Source: Anodontia alba
Lineage: Eukaryota; Mollusca; Bivalvia; Lucinida; Lucinidae
NCBI GenBank assembly: GCA_964016985.1
Contig: OZ024830.1
Span: 79,373,852-79,437,851 of the forward strand
Reading direction: 5' to 3'
DNA length: 64,000 nt
The notes beneath the pieces are model-generated. The model was not told where the DNA came from, searched no databases, and worked only from the letters and a program-made list of their open reading frames with translations. The position numbers were made by a program, and so were the translations under genes. This document shows positions 12,080-23,859 of the stretch, in pieces. Position 1 is the stretch's first letter. Each line of letters starts with the position of its first letter.

Positions 12080-12476
12080 TTTCGTTCTCATGTCGACCAC
12101 ATGCTCTCTCTGAGGTTTCTTGGAGAACAAGTAGTACCTGAAAGCTTTGCAAAGACATTTTCTCCCGCGTGCGCAGATAAATCAAAAGTGTTCAGAATAT
12201 CTTTATCATTGTCAAACCAGTCGAATAAGCAGGAAACTCTTTTATTTTCCTGTGTACTATTTTACACTGTACCAAAACATTGTGACGCCAGTAGTGGACT
12301 GGTTCCGTTTCGCACTGATTCCAGAGATGGCTGTGAATACATGACATCCTGGAGATTTCTCAGAGCTCAACGTGTTCTTTAAAGTATTCTTTGCTTCTGC
12401 TACATTCTTTTGTAGCCAATACACGTTCGCAGAGATTAGCTAACATCTGTGGAGTACATGTACTAATATAACGCAT
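12080..12476 (-). pseudogene. Protein-like chain in unit 1, extra 10-base deletion
   Basis: As in units 2 and 3, but ten bases are missing inside the block (170 rather than 180 bases between 12249 and 12080), shifting the frame after FDLSA. The donor GTAAGT is retained. The possible last exon with stop (YPGILEKAVLEDRAEHDP) is present near 10395. Confidence 0.38.
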
Positions 12477-14229
12477 TTTTAGTCAGATCAGAGAGTCGAA
12501 GCGTGATCTGCCCAAACCCAGTGGAAAACCGTTTGGATATAACTATCCATCCGGTAAATAAAAATTGACATGGTAAAGTATCCTTTTCGCCTCTGCTAAC
12601 ATTCAAACATTGTATGCCCAGAACCAGAAGGATATTGTGTAATGTGTGTTTACTTAGTGTAGTCATTGTATTACTAATCTTTATGTTTATAGCTCATTTT
12701 TCCATCTTAACATTCAATGCGTCAGGACTCACGCAAAACAGAAATTTTAGTTATTTGCACGCAGATGGCAAATTCAGCATACAATAAAAGAATTTTATTT
12801 TGTTTTTACTAGCAAGAAGGCTTGACATTTCATGCAAATCTTCTGAGAAGATCATCAACATGAATCGTGAAGACTTCTTTCTTTCTGGAAAATGTAAGAA
12901 CATCTTTTAAAACATTGTCTGCTGACAGTTTATTCACAACACTCAAAGAGTTATAGAATATGCAAAAAGAGCCAAGAAAGTTGCTCTGTTTTATAATTCA
13001 CTCTCATATCTCAAATAAAGCATTATTTTTCAACCAAAATCTATTGGTATTCTGCTTATCATACAACAAAAACATACGTTATACGAACTCATCAAAAGCA
13101 CCCCTGCAAAGGCGTTTGTAAACAACGTATGTTTCGTGAGAAATAAGATAAATATTTATTTTTTACCCCATCATATCTAGACCTTTTGACTCTCAAATTA
13201 GAGTTCCAAAGGAGGATGGATCACATCGGAGCAAAAAGGGTACTTACATACATACAGCTAGGGTAACATCAGCCTATGCATCTGCATAATCTGATCAGGT
13301 CATTTGCATTTCACCTGCAGAAACATTTGATACTGTTATGCCAAAAGAGCACCATTCAAAATAAGAATATCATTCTCATGAAATGTCAAGCCTTATTTAC
13401 ATAAAAAAATAAATTTAAAACAATAATCATTATTAACATTTTTACAGTATTTGCTCTAAATATTGGGACTCCTTACCTCATTGTCATATCTGTCTTAAAA
13501 CTTAAACAGGACCATTTTTGTATCCGGTGTTTTGTCGAACATGTTGCTGGATAAGTGACAAACGGTGTTGACCCTGATCAGCTGCCGCATTCTCATAAGG
13601 GTCTACATTGGTTGCTCAGGCCTGTTTGTACTTAGAATTATTACAGTATTCATGATCAGTACTAGATGGTACCTAATGCAGTCTAATCTGTCCACAGCTA
13701 TGAAAATACCATCACTCATATTCGGGCCATTATCGTTATCATAAGTAGAAGAAGTAGCGGTAGTTGTAGAAGTAGTAGTTATAGTAGTAGTATCTATTGA
13801 CATAGGAGAAAAGAGCCAACCTGGCATATACATACAATAATACTCAAAATTATACACGCACCCGTGCAGTCTGAACAGAGATTTTTCTATTTGAAGATTT
13901 CTCCTAAATATTCAGACATTTCAGCTCTTACCATAGTTGCCTTGATAGTTTGAAACGTCCATTTGCTTACCTGTTGGTGTGTCCAAGAAGTGCTGGACGA
14001 GAGACAGTGTAGACCCCGATCAGAAGCTGCATTCTGCTGTGCCTAATATGGGTTTACATTGATTGCCCAGGCTTGTTAGTCAGAATACTTAAGATAAACG
14101 CGGTACTTATTTTTTTACAGTAATTCCTGTAAAATTGACATTTTAAAGAATAATTGATATTTTATAAATAATAAGATAAACTTTAAAGGAAGAGACTAAT
14201 GTGAAATTTTTTATTAGAGAATATCAAAG

Positions 14230-14325
14230 CCCTCGGTCCCACCCCACCCTGCCCCTCTTTCCCTCCCTATCTCTCCCTTTTCTCTCCCCCGCCCCTCCCT
14301 TCCCTTCCTCCCTCTCACTTTCCGC
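14230..14325. repeat. Polypyrimidine tract present in each 5.5 kb unit
   Basis: About 95 bases nearly all C and T (TCCCTCCCTATCTCTCCC type); equivalents at 9300-9392, 19850-19935 and 25688-25800. The minus strand is G/A-rich with many GGG runs. Confidence 0.85.
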
Positions 14326-15633
14326 CCCCACACCCACATTGCCACATCGTCCTTCAACCATTTGAAAGGAGCAATATGCCGCATATGAACAGTAAATACC
14401 CAAAACAGCATACGCATCCGATTGCAGAGTTCGAGAGAAATCAACCAAAGACATTAAACACTGCGAAAAAATAATACATACGAATTAGTGTTTTATACAT
14501 GGTGAAATATTTGAGTCAAATACCTACAGACCAAGTTCAAACTTACATTCTGTTTCACTCATTAGCACATTAAATAAATAAAAATGTTCATTTAATGTAG
14601 GGATGTGGCTCAGTTTTATTTACAACAATAATTCAGAGGGGTAATAATATGGAAAAAACACGCTAGCTCCCCATGGCGGCAGTCTAATACATGTAATCAA
14701 GTTTATAAAATGTTTATCGTGTACACTTCCACATATTTGTCCGTATCGGATGGGAACAAAGAAATCCGTCTTTACAATGAAGTTAAACAACGCCAACCCG
14801 GCTAGTACGTGGATGGATGAACGCCTTACACTACCATGTGCTGTAGATGTTTCTTGTTTATTTTTATTATTATTTTTTATTCATTATTCTGTCATTCATA
14901 CATGTAGCAATTCTGTTTTCGTACGTTCTGCAGACGCCTTTTCCTATGACATGTATATGTCTCTCCTGTACATGGGAAGAGAGTATAAAACTTTGTAAAG
15001 AAAAAGTAAAAAATCAGAAGGCGAATATGTATAATCAAAAACGGATTCTTGGGCTTCCGTCGGGTTCCCCAACCCCAACCTTTGACTCAAAAGTTTATAT
15101 TCATGGGATGTTATGGATAAAGTTTGGATACCGTATTTACCCTAAATATCCACACCACTTACTTTTCACTTTATACTTCTCTTCAAGTCCATCTGATAAC
15201 CTACGAGTAAGATTGTGTAAAAATTGCTGGATGAGTGGCAAGCAATGTGACCCTGATCAGACGCCACATTTTCCGGCGTCTCATCTGGGTCTATACTGTT
15301 TCCTCAGGCCTGTCTTTCCAAATACGTAGGGCAAGTACGGACATTTGATCAAATCGAGCCCCCCGCACCCCTAAACCCCTCATAAATAATTCTGGATGCG
15401 CCCCTGTAAAGTCAAATCAGGTGTTTTTGTTCACTAACAGAATTATAGGACACTATACAGAGAATGTGTAAAAGGACAGCAAAGGCCATGCTCGAACAAA
15501 CTGGATTCGATTCGGGAGATACGAAGGCGGATCTGGACTTTTGTTTCTAGAAAATACCATTTTATCACGACAAGAGATAAATGATGTCATTTGAATTTTA
15601 GGCTCTTAAACGTCTCCTGCTTTCGTTTTACAG

Positions 15634-15718
15634 GCATGCGTTAGAATGTTTTGAGTCATTTGCACCACAAATATATCTTGCTTCAAACGCTGCGAGTACT
15701 ATGTTGGGGATAGAGAAG
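15634..15718 (+). other. Plus-strand exon-like block in unit 2
   Basis: An 85-base block between a strong acceptor (CTGCTTTCGTTTTACAG) and a donor (GAGAAG|GTATTA). Entered in phase 2 it reads HALECFESFAPQIYLASNAA then STMLGIEK. Units 1 (10082-10166) and 3 (21489-21573) have the same block, but the AAG at the donor is TAG. A second acceptor with an open block lies upstream at 9889, 15441 and the equivalent in unit 3. I do not recognise the protein, and the exon upstream does not join cleanly in phase. Confidence 0.3.
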
Positions 15719-17621
15719 GTATTATGCTTAGTTCTGAAGGGTCGACAGTCGGTTCACACTTTGCCGCGTCTTTTCTGTAGCGTTTGGTCGTGCTGACACG
15801 AACCTTTCATACGCTTATAACATGTTAAATGGAAATTAAGAAGGATTGGTTATACACACTTCATTGCATATTTTATATGTTTGTAAACACGGCAACATGC
15901 ATTTAACCTATGGATCATGTTCTACACGATCTTCCAGCACTGCCTTCTCTAAGATACCGGGGTACTGTATTTGATTAAAACATTTTGTTTGAAAAATCCA
16001 TCGGGCTGTTCGTCCTTATATTCTGTAGCTGCAAAACGCCACTTACAAAGATACACACTTTCTGCTAGAAATCTTCGTTCGCTTTGTTTAAAAACATGAG
16101 AACACAAAGTGCGGTAATAAACTGTTACATTGAGTAGCAGCACGAGAATAACTGGCTTGTGGGTTTTTAGTACTTTTTGTGCTGTGCTTCTTTGATATAA
16201 AAATGATGACAAGCACTTTAAATTGGTTCGAGAAGAGCATTGTAACTTTCTTGACATTATCGGGATTTGCTCAAAACGAAATTAGCTAATTTTGATTTCT
16301 ATTATCCCATTGCTCTACCGTGAACACCCATTACAAAGAAGAAAAAAAGAAGATGGTGGCATTCCCAAAAGACCCACAACCCGGCCAAAAAAAAATAAAA
16401 TAAATAAATAAAAAAATATAATGTACGGGAAGGGGAGCTAACATTGCGAATCTTCCATCGGAGCAATTCGCTTGAGGAACGAGAATACAGATTCCCGTTC
16501 ATGACCGTCCAGACAACTTTAGACGGAATCTAACGAAACGTCGCGTAGTATGTACAGTAGTCAGGCTTGAGCACGTTAAATATACATAAAATATTAATTT
16601 TAAATGGTATCTCCGGAGCTCTATGAGAGGATATCAGCGCTCAGTTATCAAAACCTTTGTTTCCTTAAACAGAAGTCTATTTATTTAAAAAAATATTTAT
16701 AAAACATAATGATACTCAGCTACAATGTTAGAATTGAGCTTATTATTGTGCCTGATGGTCTCATTTCTGTATCAGCCAGCGCATTAGCTCCCTTTATAAA
16801 ACAACTATTTACACAAATTATAATGACAATGACTTTTGGGCCAAGATATACGAGGGGTTATGGATATCCACCTGAGAACAGTTGATCAAACTGGACGCAG
16901 TGGAGAAATGTTCACGGTGTGAGTTCGAAACCTGGTTATGGAACATGAATGTATTAACAATCCTGTTGTGTATTTCTACACGTTTTTCCTTTATTATTTT
17001 TCATTGTTCACTTGTTTTCTATTTGTCTCTAGTATGCTATCATTTTTTCAAATCTTTCAAAATCTTCGCTTTATACGTACATATATAGATACAGCAGAAT
17101 ACATGAACAGACAGCAACAGCCTGATAAGATCGTGTGGATATGCTGAGGGATGAGCAGGCTGATCTGTGCCATCGTTGTCCGCACATGCAAAAGCAATTA
17201 TTTTCTTACGATATGGCTTTAAGTCAGTCATTAAACCCCTGAAATGTCAAACCATGTTGTCTGGAAAAAATAATGGAAAACTATCAAATCGTCGTCTGCT
17301 GAATTTGCACAGAGAGTGGTAAAGGTTAAAACCCCAGTAAAGGTAATAAAAATTGAAACCATTTCTTAATCTGAACTTAATTTGCAGCAACGGTTTTACA
17401 AAAAGATTAATGCCTGTCATTGCTTGAGTCAGCTAGCCAATGATCTGACGTTTCCTCCTATAAGTCGTTTCAAGCACCATAGCCCCGTTGGGAAAACTAT
17501 AAGCCTCTGAACTGACATAATATAGGATATCCTGTGGGCCAGCCCACACGAGCTACAATACATTTCGCCACCACAGCAGCATATGACAACATAGCGAATA
17601 GATCATCACTCGCCAACTTAC

Positions 17622-18028
17622 TTTCGTTCTCACGTCGACCACATGCTCTCTCTGAGGTTTCTTGGAGAACAAGTAGTCCATCAAAGCTTTGCAAAGACAT
17701 TTTCTCCCGCGGTTTGCCAGTTCCGCAGATAAATCAAAAGTGTTCAGAATTTCTTTATCATTGTCAAACCAGTCGAATAAGCAGGAAACTCTTTTATTTT
17801 CCTGCGTACTATTTTACACCGTACCAAAACACTGTGACGCCAGTAGTGGACTGGTTCCGTTTAGCACTGATTCCAGAGATGGCTGTGAATACACGACATC
17901 CTGGAGATTTCTCATAGCTCAACGTGTTCTTTAAAGTATTCTTTGCTTCTGCTACATTCTTTTGTAGCCAACACACGTTCGCAGAGATTAGCTAACATCT
18001 GTGGAGTACATGTACTAATATAACGCAT
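17622..18028 (-). pseudogene. Protein-like chain in unit 2, unidentified, ending in a splice donor
   Basis: Not recognised. On the minus strand an ATG at 18028 opens MRYISTCTPQMLANLCERVL... to a TGA, then after a frame change DVVYSQPSLESVL... to an in-frame TAA, then exactly 60 codons (17801-17622) starting ENKRVSCLFDWFDNDKEIL and ending HVVDVRTK directly before GTAAGT, a consensus donor. Composition is that of a soluble, charged protein. A TGA after HVEL and the TAA occur in every unit, so they predate the amplification, or the 60-codon block is a separate exon after an acceptor at TACGCAG. A possible last exon, YPGILEKAVLEDRVEHDP and stop after an acceptor, lies at 15908-15964. Function unknown; no membrane segment seen. 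Confidence 0.4.
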
Positions 18029-20412
18029 TTTTAGTCAGATCAGAGAGTCTAAGCGTGATCTGCCCAAACCCAGTGGGAAACCGTTTGGATATAACTATCC
18101 ATCCGGTAAATAAAAATTGACATGGAAAAGTATCCTTTTCGCCTCTGCTAACATTCAAACATTGTATGCCCAGAACCAGAAGGATATTGTGTAATGTGTG
18201 TTTACTTAGTGTGGTCATTGTATTACTAATCTTTATGTTTATAGCTCATTTTCCCATCTTAAAATTCAATGCGTTAGGACTCACGCAAAACAGAAATTTT
18301 AGTTATTTGCACGCAGATGGCAAATTCAGCATACAATAAAAGAATGTTATTTTGTTTTTACTAGCAATAAGGCTTGACATTTCATGCAAATCTTCTGAGA
18401 AGATCATCAACATGAATCGTGAAGACTTCTTTCTTTCTGGCAAATGCAAGAAACATCTTTTAAAACATTGTCTGCTGACAGTTTATTCACAACAATCAAA
18501 GAATTATAGAATATGCGAAAAGAGCCAAGAAAGTTGCCCCGTTTTATAATTCACTCTCATACCTCAAAATAAAGGAATTATTTTTCAACCAAAATCTATT
18601 TGTATTCTGCTTATCATACAACAAAAACATACATTATACGAACTCATCAAAAGCACCCCTGCAAAGGTTTTTGTAAACAACGTATGTTTCCGTGAGAAAT
18701 AAGATATTAAATATTTATTTTTTATCCCATCATATCTAGACCTTTTGACTCCCAAATTAGAGTTCCAAAAGAGGATGGAACATACATACATACAGCTAGG
18801 GTAACATCAGCTTATGCATCTGCATAATCTGATCAGGTCATTTTGCATTTCACCTGCAGACACATTTGAAACTGTTATGCCAAAAGAGCACCATTCAAAA
18901 TTGAGACACACTTTTAAAACGTTTCGTTTTGTACCATTCTGCATGAAAAAACTTTATATTTCATGTGAATCATCTAAGAGTATCATTCTCATGAAATGTC
19001 AAGCCTTATTTACATAAAAAAGATAAATAAATTTAAAACAATAATCATTATTAACATTTTTACCGTATTTGCTCTAAATATTGGGACTCCTTACCTTATT
19101 GTCATATCTGTCTTAAAATTTAAACAGGACCATTCTTGTACCCGGTGATTTGTCCAACATGTTGCTGGATAAGTGACAAACAGTGTTGATCCTGATCAGA
19201 TGCCGCATTCTTATTAGGGTCTACATTGGTTGCTCAGGCCTGTTTGTACTTAGGGTTATTACAGTATTATCAGTACTAGATGGTACCTAATGCAGTCTAA
19301 TCTGTCCACAGCTATGAAAATACCCATTACTCATATTCGGGCAATTATCATTATCATAAGTAGAAGTAGTAGTGGTAGTTGTCGAAGTAGTAGTTGTAGT
19401 AGTTTGAATTGACATAGGAGAAAAGAGCCAACCTGGCATATGCAAACAATGAATACTCAGAATTATACACGCACCTGTGCAGTCTGAACAGAGATTTTTC
19501 TATTTGAAGATTTCTCCTAAATATTCAGACATTTCAGCTCTTACCATACGTGCCCTGATAGTTAGAAACGTCCAATTGGTTACCTGTTGATGTGTCCAAG
19601 ACATGCTGGACGAGAAACAGTGTAGACCCCGATCAGAAGCTGCATTCTGCTGTGTCTGATATGGGTTTACATTGATTGCCCAGGCTTGTTAGTCAGAATA
19701 CTTAAGATAAACGCGGTACTTATTTTTTACAGTAATTCCTGTAAAATTGACATTTTAAAGGATAATAGATATTTTATAAAGAATAAGATAAACTGTAATG
19801 GAAGAGACCAATGAGACCTTTTTTATTAGAGAATATCACAGCCCTCGGCCCCATCCCGCCCTGCCCCTCTTTTCCTTCCTCCCTCTCCCTTTCCTCTCCC
19901 CCACGCCACCCCTCCCTCTCACTTTCCTCCCCCACATCCGCATTGCCACATCGTCCTTCAACTATTTGAAAGGAGCAGGAGCAATATGCCGCATATGAAC
20001 AGTAAACACCCAACACAGCATACACATCCGATTGCAGAGTTCGAGAGAAATCAACCAAAGACATTAAACACTGCGAAAAAATAATACATACGAATTAGTG
20101 TTTTATACATGGTGAAACATTTGAGTCAAATACCTGCAGACCAAGTTCAAACCTGCATTCTGTTTCACTCGTTAGCACATTAAATAAATAAAAATGTTTA
20201 TTTAATGTAGGGATGTGGCTCAGTTTTATTTACAACAATAATTCGGAGGGGTAATAATATGGAAAAAAACACGCTAGCTCCCCATGGCGGCAGTCTAATA
20301 TATGTAATCAAGTTTATAAAATGTTTATCGTGTACACTTCCACATATTTGTCCGTATCGGGTGGGAACAAAGAAATCCGTCTTTACAATGAACTTAAGCA
20401 ACGCCAACCCGG

Positions 20413-20425
20413 CTAGTACGTGGAT
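20413..20425. repeat. SINE target-site duplication, left
   Basis: CTAGTACGTGGAT, identical to 20660-20672; units 1 and 3 carry this site once, uninterrupted. Confidence 0.9.
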
Positions 20426-20659
20426 TTTTTTTTTTGATTTGGGTTTTACGGCCCTTTCAAGAATATTTCACTTATATCGAGCCGATCGTTCATCGAAGGT
20501 GGGCGAAAACCGGAGTACCCGGAGAAAAACCACCTGACCATCCGTAAGCAGAACTTGGCTTTCCCACATATGACCCGAGCTAGGCTCGAACCACAGCGGT
20601 GAGAAACCTAATGGATTAAGAGTCAACTCTCTTATCCACTAGGCTACGGGGGCCCGCCA
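20426..20659 (-). mobile_element. tRNA-derived SINE (tRNA-Lys-like head, Meta-like block, A tail)
   Basis: Read on the minus strand: tRNA-like head with A box TAGCCTAGTGG (20646-20636) and B box GGTTCGAGCCT (20592-20582), an anticodon-arm-like GACTCTTAATCC, a central TTTTTCTCCGGGTACTCCGG block resembling the Meta domain of animal MetaSINEs (from memory), a tail CCGTAAAACCCAAATC and an A run. Exact 13-base direct repeats CTAGTACGTGGAT flank it at 20413-20425 and 20660-20672. Neither neighbouring unit has the insertion. Confidence 0.9.
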
Positions 20660-20672
20660 CTAGTACGTGGAT
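20660..20672. repeat. SINE target-site duplication, right
   Basis: CTAGTACGTGGAT, the second copy made on SINE insertion. Confidence 0.9.
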
Positions 20673-23452
20673 GGGTGAACGCCTAACACTACCATGTGCT
20701 GTAGATTTTTCATGTTTATTATTATTATTTTTTTTTATTCATTATTCTGTCATTCATACATGTAGCAATTCTGTTTTCGTACGTTCTGCAGACGCCTATT
20801 CCTATGACATGTATATGTCTCTCCTGTACATGGGAAGATAGTATAAAACTTTGTAAAGAAAAAGTAAAAAATCAGTTGGCGAATGTGTATAATCAAAAAC
20901 GGATTCTGGGGCTTCAGTTGGGCTCCCCAACCCAACATTTGACTCAAAAGTTCATTTTCATGGGATGCTATGGATAAAGTTTGGATACCGTATTTACCCT
21001 AAATATCCACACCACTTACTTTTCACTTTATACTTCTCTTCACATCCCTTTGACAACCTACGAGTAAGACTGTGTAAAATTGCTGGATGAGTGGCAATCA
21101 GTGTGGACCCTGATCAGACGCCACATTTTCCGGCGTCTGATCTGGGTCTGCACTGTTTGCTCAGGCCTGTCTTTCCAAATACGTAGGGCAAGTACGGACA
21201 TTTGATCAAATCTAGCCCCCCGCACCCCCAGCCCCCTCATAAATAATTCTGGATGCGCCCCTGTAAAGTCAAATCAGGTGTTTTTATTCACTAACATAAT
21301 TATAGAACACTTTACAGAGAATGTGTGAAAGGACAGCAAAGGCCATGCTCGAACAAACTGGATTCGATTCGGGAGATACGAAGGCGGATCTGGACGTTTT
21401 TCTAGAAAATTCCATTTTATCACGACAAGAGATAAATGAAGTCATTTGAATTTTAGGCTCTTAAACGCCTGCTGCTTTCGTTTTACAGGCATGCGTATGA
21501 ACTTTTTGAGTCAACTGCACCACAAATATATCTTGCCTCAAACGCTGCGAGTACTATGTTGGGGATAGAGTAGGTATTATGCTTAGTTCAGAAGGGTCGA
21601 CAGTCGGTTCACACTTTGCCGCGTCTTTTCTGTAGCGTTTGATCGTGCTGACACGAACCTTTCATACACTTATAATATGTTAAATGGAAATTAAGAACGA
21701 TTTGTTATAGTATACACACTTCATTGCATATTTTATATGTTTGTAAACACGGCAACATGCATTTAACCTGGGGATCATGTTTTGCACGTTCTTCCAGCAC
21801 TGCCTTCTCTAAGATTAAAACATTTTGTTTGAAAAATCCATCGGGCTGTTCGTCCTTATATTCTGTAGCTGCAAAACGTCACTTACAAAGATACACACTT
21901 TCTGCTAGAAATCTTCGTTCGCTTTGTTTAAAAACATGAGAACACAAAGTGCGGTAATAAACTGTTGCATTGAGTAGCAGCACGAGAATAACTGGCTTGT
22001 GGGTTTTTAGTACTTTTTGTGCTGTGCTTCTTTGATATAAAAATGATGACAAGCACTTTAAATTGGTTCGAGAAGAGCATTGTAACTTTCTTGACATTAT
22101 CGGGATTTGCTCAGAAAGAAATTAGCTAATTTTGTTTTCTATTATCCCATTGCTCTACCCCTCTACCGTGAACACCCATTACAAAGAAAAAAAAGAAGAT
22201 GGCATTCCCAAAAGACCCTAAACCCGGCCAAAAAAAAATAACATAAATAAAAAAAATATAGTGTAGGGGAAGGAGAGTTAACATTGCGAATCTTCCATCG
22301 GAGAAATTCGCTTGATGCAGATTCCCGTTCATGACCGTCCAGACAACTTTAGACGGAATCTAACGAATCGTCGCGTAGTTAGTACAATAGTCAGGCTTGA
22401 GCACGTTAAATATACATAAAATATTAATTTTAAATGGTATCTTCGGAGCTCTATGAGAGGATATCAGCGCTCAGTTATCAAAACCTTTGTTTCCTTAAAC
22501 AGAAGTCTATTTATTTAAAAAAAATATTTATAAAACATAATGACATTCAGCTACAGTGTTAGAATAGAGCTCATTATTGTGCCTGATGGTCTCATTTTAG
22601 TATCAACCAGCGCATTAGCTCCCTTTATAAAACAACCATTTAAACAAATTATAATGCCAATGATTATTGGGCCAAGATAGCCGAGGGGTTATGGATGTCC
22701 ACCTGACAACAGTTGATCAAACTGGACGCAGTGGTCAAATGTTCACGGTGTGAGTTCGAAACCTGGTTATGGAACATGAATGTATGAATAATCCTGTTGT
22801 GTATTTCTACACGTTTTTCCTTTATTATTTTTTATTGTTCACTTGTTTTCTATTTGTCTCTAGTATGCTATCTTTTTTCCAAATCTTTCAAAATCTTCGC
22901 TTTACACGTACATATATAGATGCAGCAGAATACATGAACAGACAGCAACAGCCTGATAAGATCGCGTGGATATGCTGAGGGATGAGCAGGCTGATCTGTG
23001 CCTTCGTTGTCCGCACATGCAAAAGCAATCATTTTCTTACGATATGGCTTTAAGTCAGTCATTAAACCCCTGAAACGTCAAACCATGTTGTCTGGAAAAA
23101 ATAATAGAAAACTATCAAATCGTCGTCTGCTGAATTTGCACAGAGAGTGGTAAAGGTTAAAACCCCAGTAAAGGTAATAAAAATTGAAACCATTTCTTTA
23201 TCTGAACTTAATTTGTAGCAACGGTTTTACAATAAGATTAATGCCTGTCATTGCTTGAGTCGGCTAGCCAATGATCTGACGTTTCCTCCTATAAGTTGTT
23301 TCAAGCACCATAGCCCCGTTGGGAAAATTATAAGCCTCTGAACTGACATAATATAGGATATCCTGTGAGCCAGCCCACACGCGCTACAATACATTTCGCC
23401 ACCACAGCAGCATATGACAACATAGCGAATAGATCATCACTCGCCAACTTAC

Positions 23453-23859
23453 TTTCGTTCTCACGTCGACCACATGCTCTCTCTGAGGTTTCTTGGAGAA
23501 CAAGTAGTCCATCAAAGCTTTGCAAAGACATTTTCTCCCGCGGTCTGCCAGTTCCGCAGATAAATCAAAAGTGTTCAGAATTTCTTTATCATTGTCAAAC
23601 CAGTCGAATAAGCAGGAAACTCTTTTATTTTCCTGTGTACTATTTTACACCGTACCAAAACACTATGAAGCCAGTAGTGGAGTGGTTCCGTTTAGCACTG
23701 ATTCCAGAGATGGCCGTGAATACATGACATCCTGGAGATTTCTCAGAGCTCAACGTGTTCTTTAAAGTATTCTTTGTTTTTGCTACATTCTTTTGTAGCC
23801 AACACACGTTCGCAGAAGTTAGCTAACATCTGTGGAGTACATGTACCAATATAACGCAT
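23453..23859 (-). pseudogene. Protein-like chain in unit 3, same family
   Basis: Copy of the unit 2 chain. The 60-codon block before the GTAAGT donor (23632-23453) is intact and differs from unit 2 by at least one substitution (ELADRG for ELANRG). The upstream part carries the same frame change and TAA. The possible last exon at the equivalent place has lost both its acceptor and its stop codon. Confidence 0.38.

Larger units (their letters stand above)
9436..14957 (+). repeat. 5.5 kb unit 1
   Basis: Complete unit counted from the shared marker. It contains the plus-strand exon-like block at 10082-10166, the minus-strand protein-like chain 12080-12476 (with a 10-base deletion that breaks it), an AGT-rich microsatellite near 13740-13795 and a polypyrimidine tract at 14230-14325. 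Confidence 0.88.
14958..20815 (+). repeat. 5.5 kb unit 2, with SINE insertion
   Basis: Complete unit; the only one with the SINE at 20426-20659. It holds the best-preserved plus-strand exon-like block (15634-15718), the minus-strand chain 17622-18028, an AGT-rich microsatellite near 19355-19410 and a polypyrimidine tract at 19850-19935. Confidence 0.88.

Noticed and set aside
12041..12382. Plus frames over the protein-like block of each unit (SLSNQSNKQETL type)
   Set aside because: Open, but without flanking splice sites. The opposite strand ends exactly at a consensus donor and has a better protein composition, so the plus frames are taken as shadows.
20580..20655. tRNA gene
   Set aside because: A and B boxes are present but the arms do not close properly and it is joined to a SINE body with flanking duplications, so it is a SINE head.
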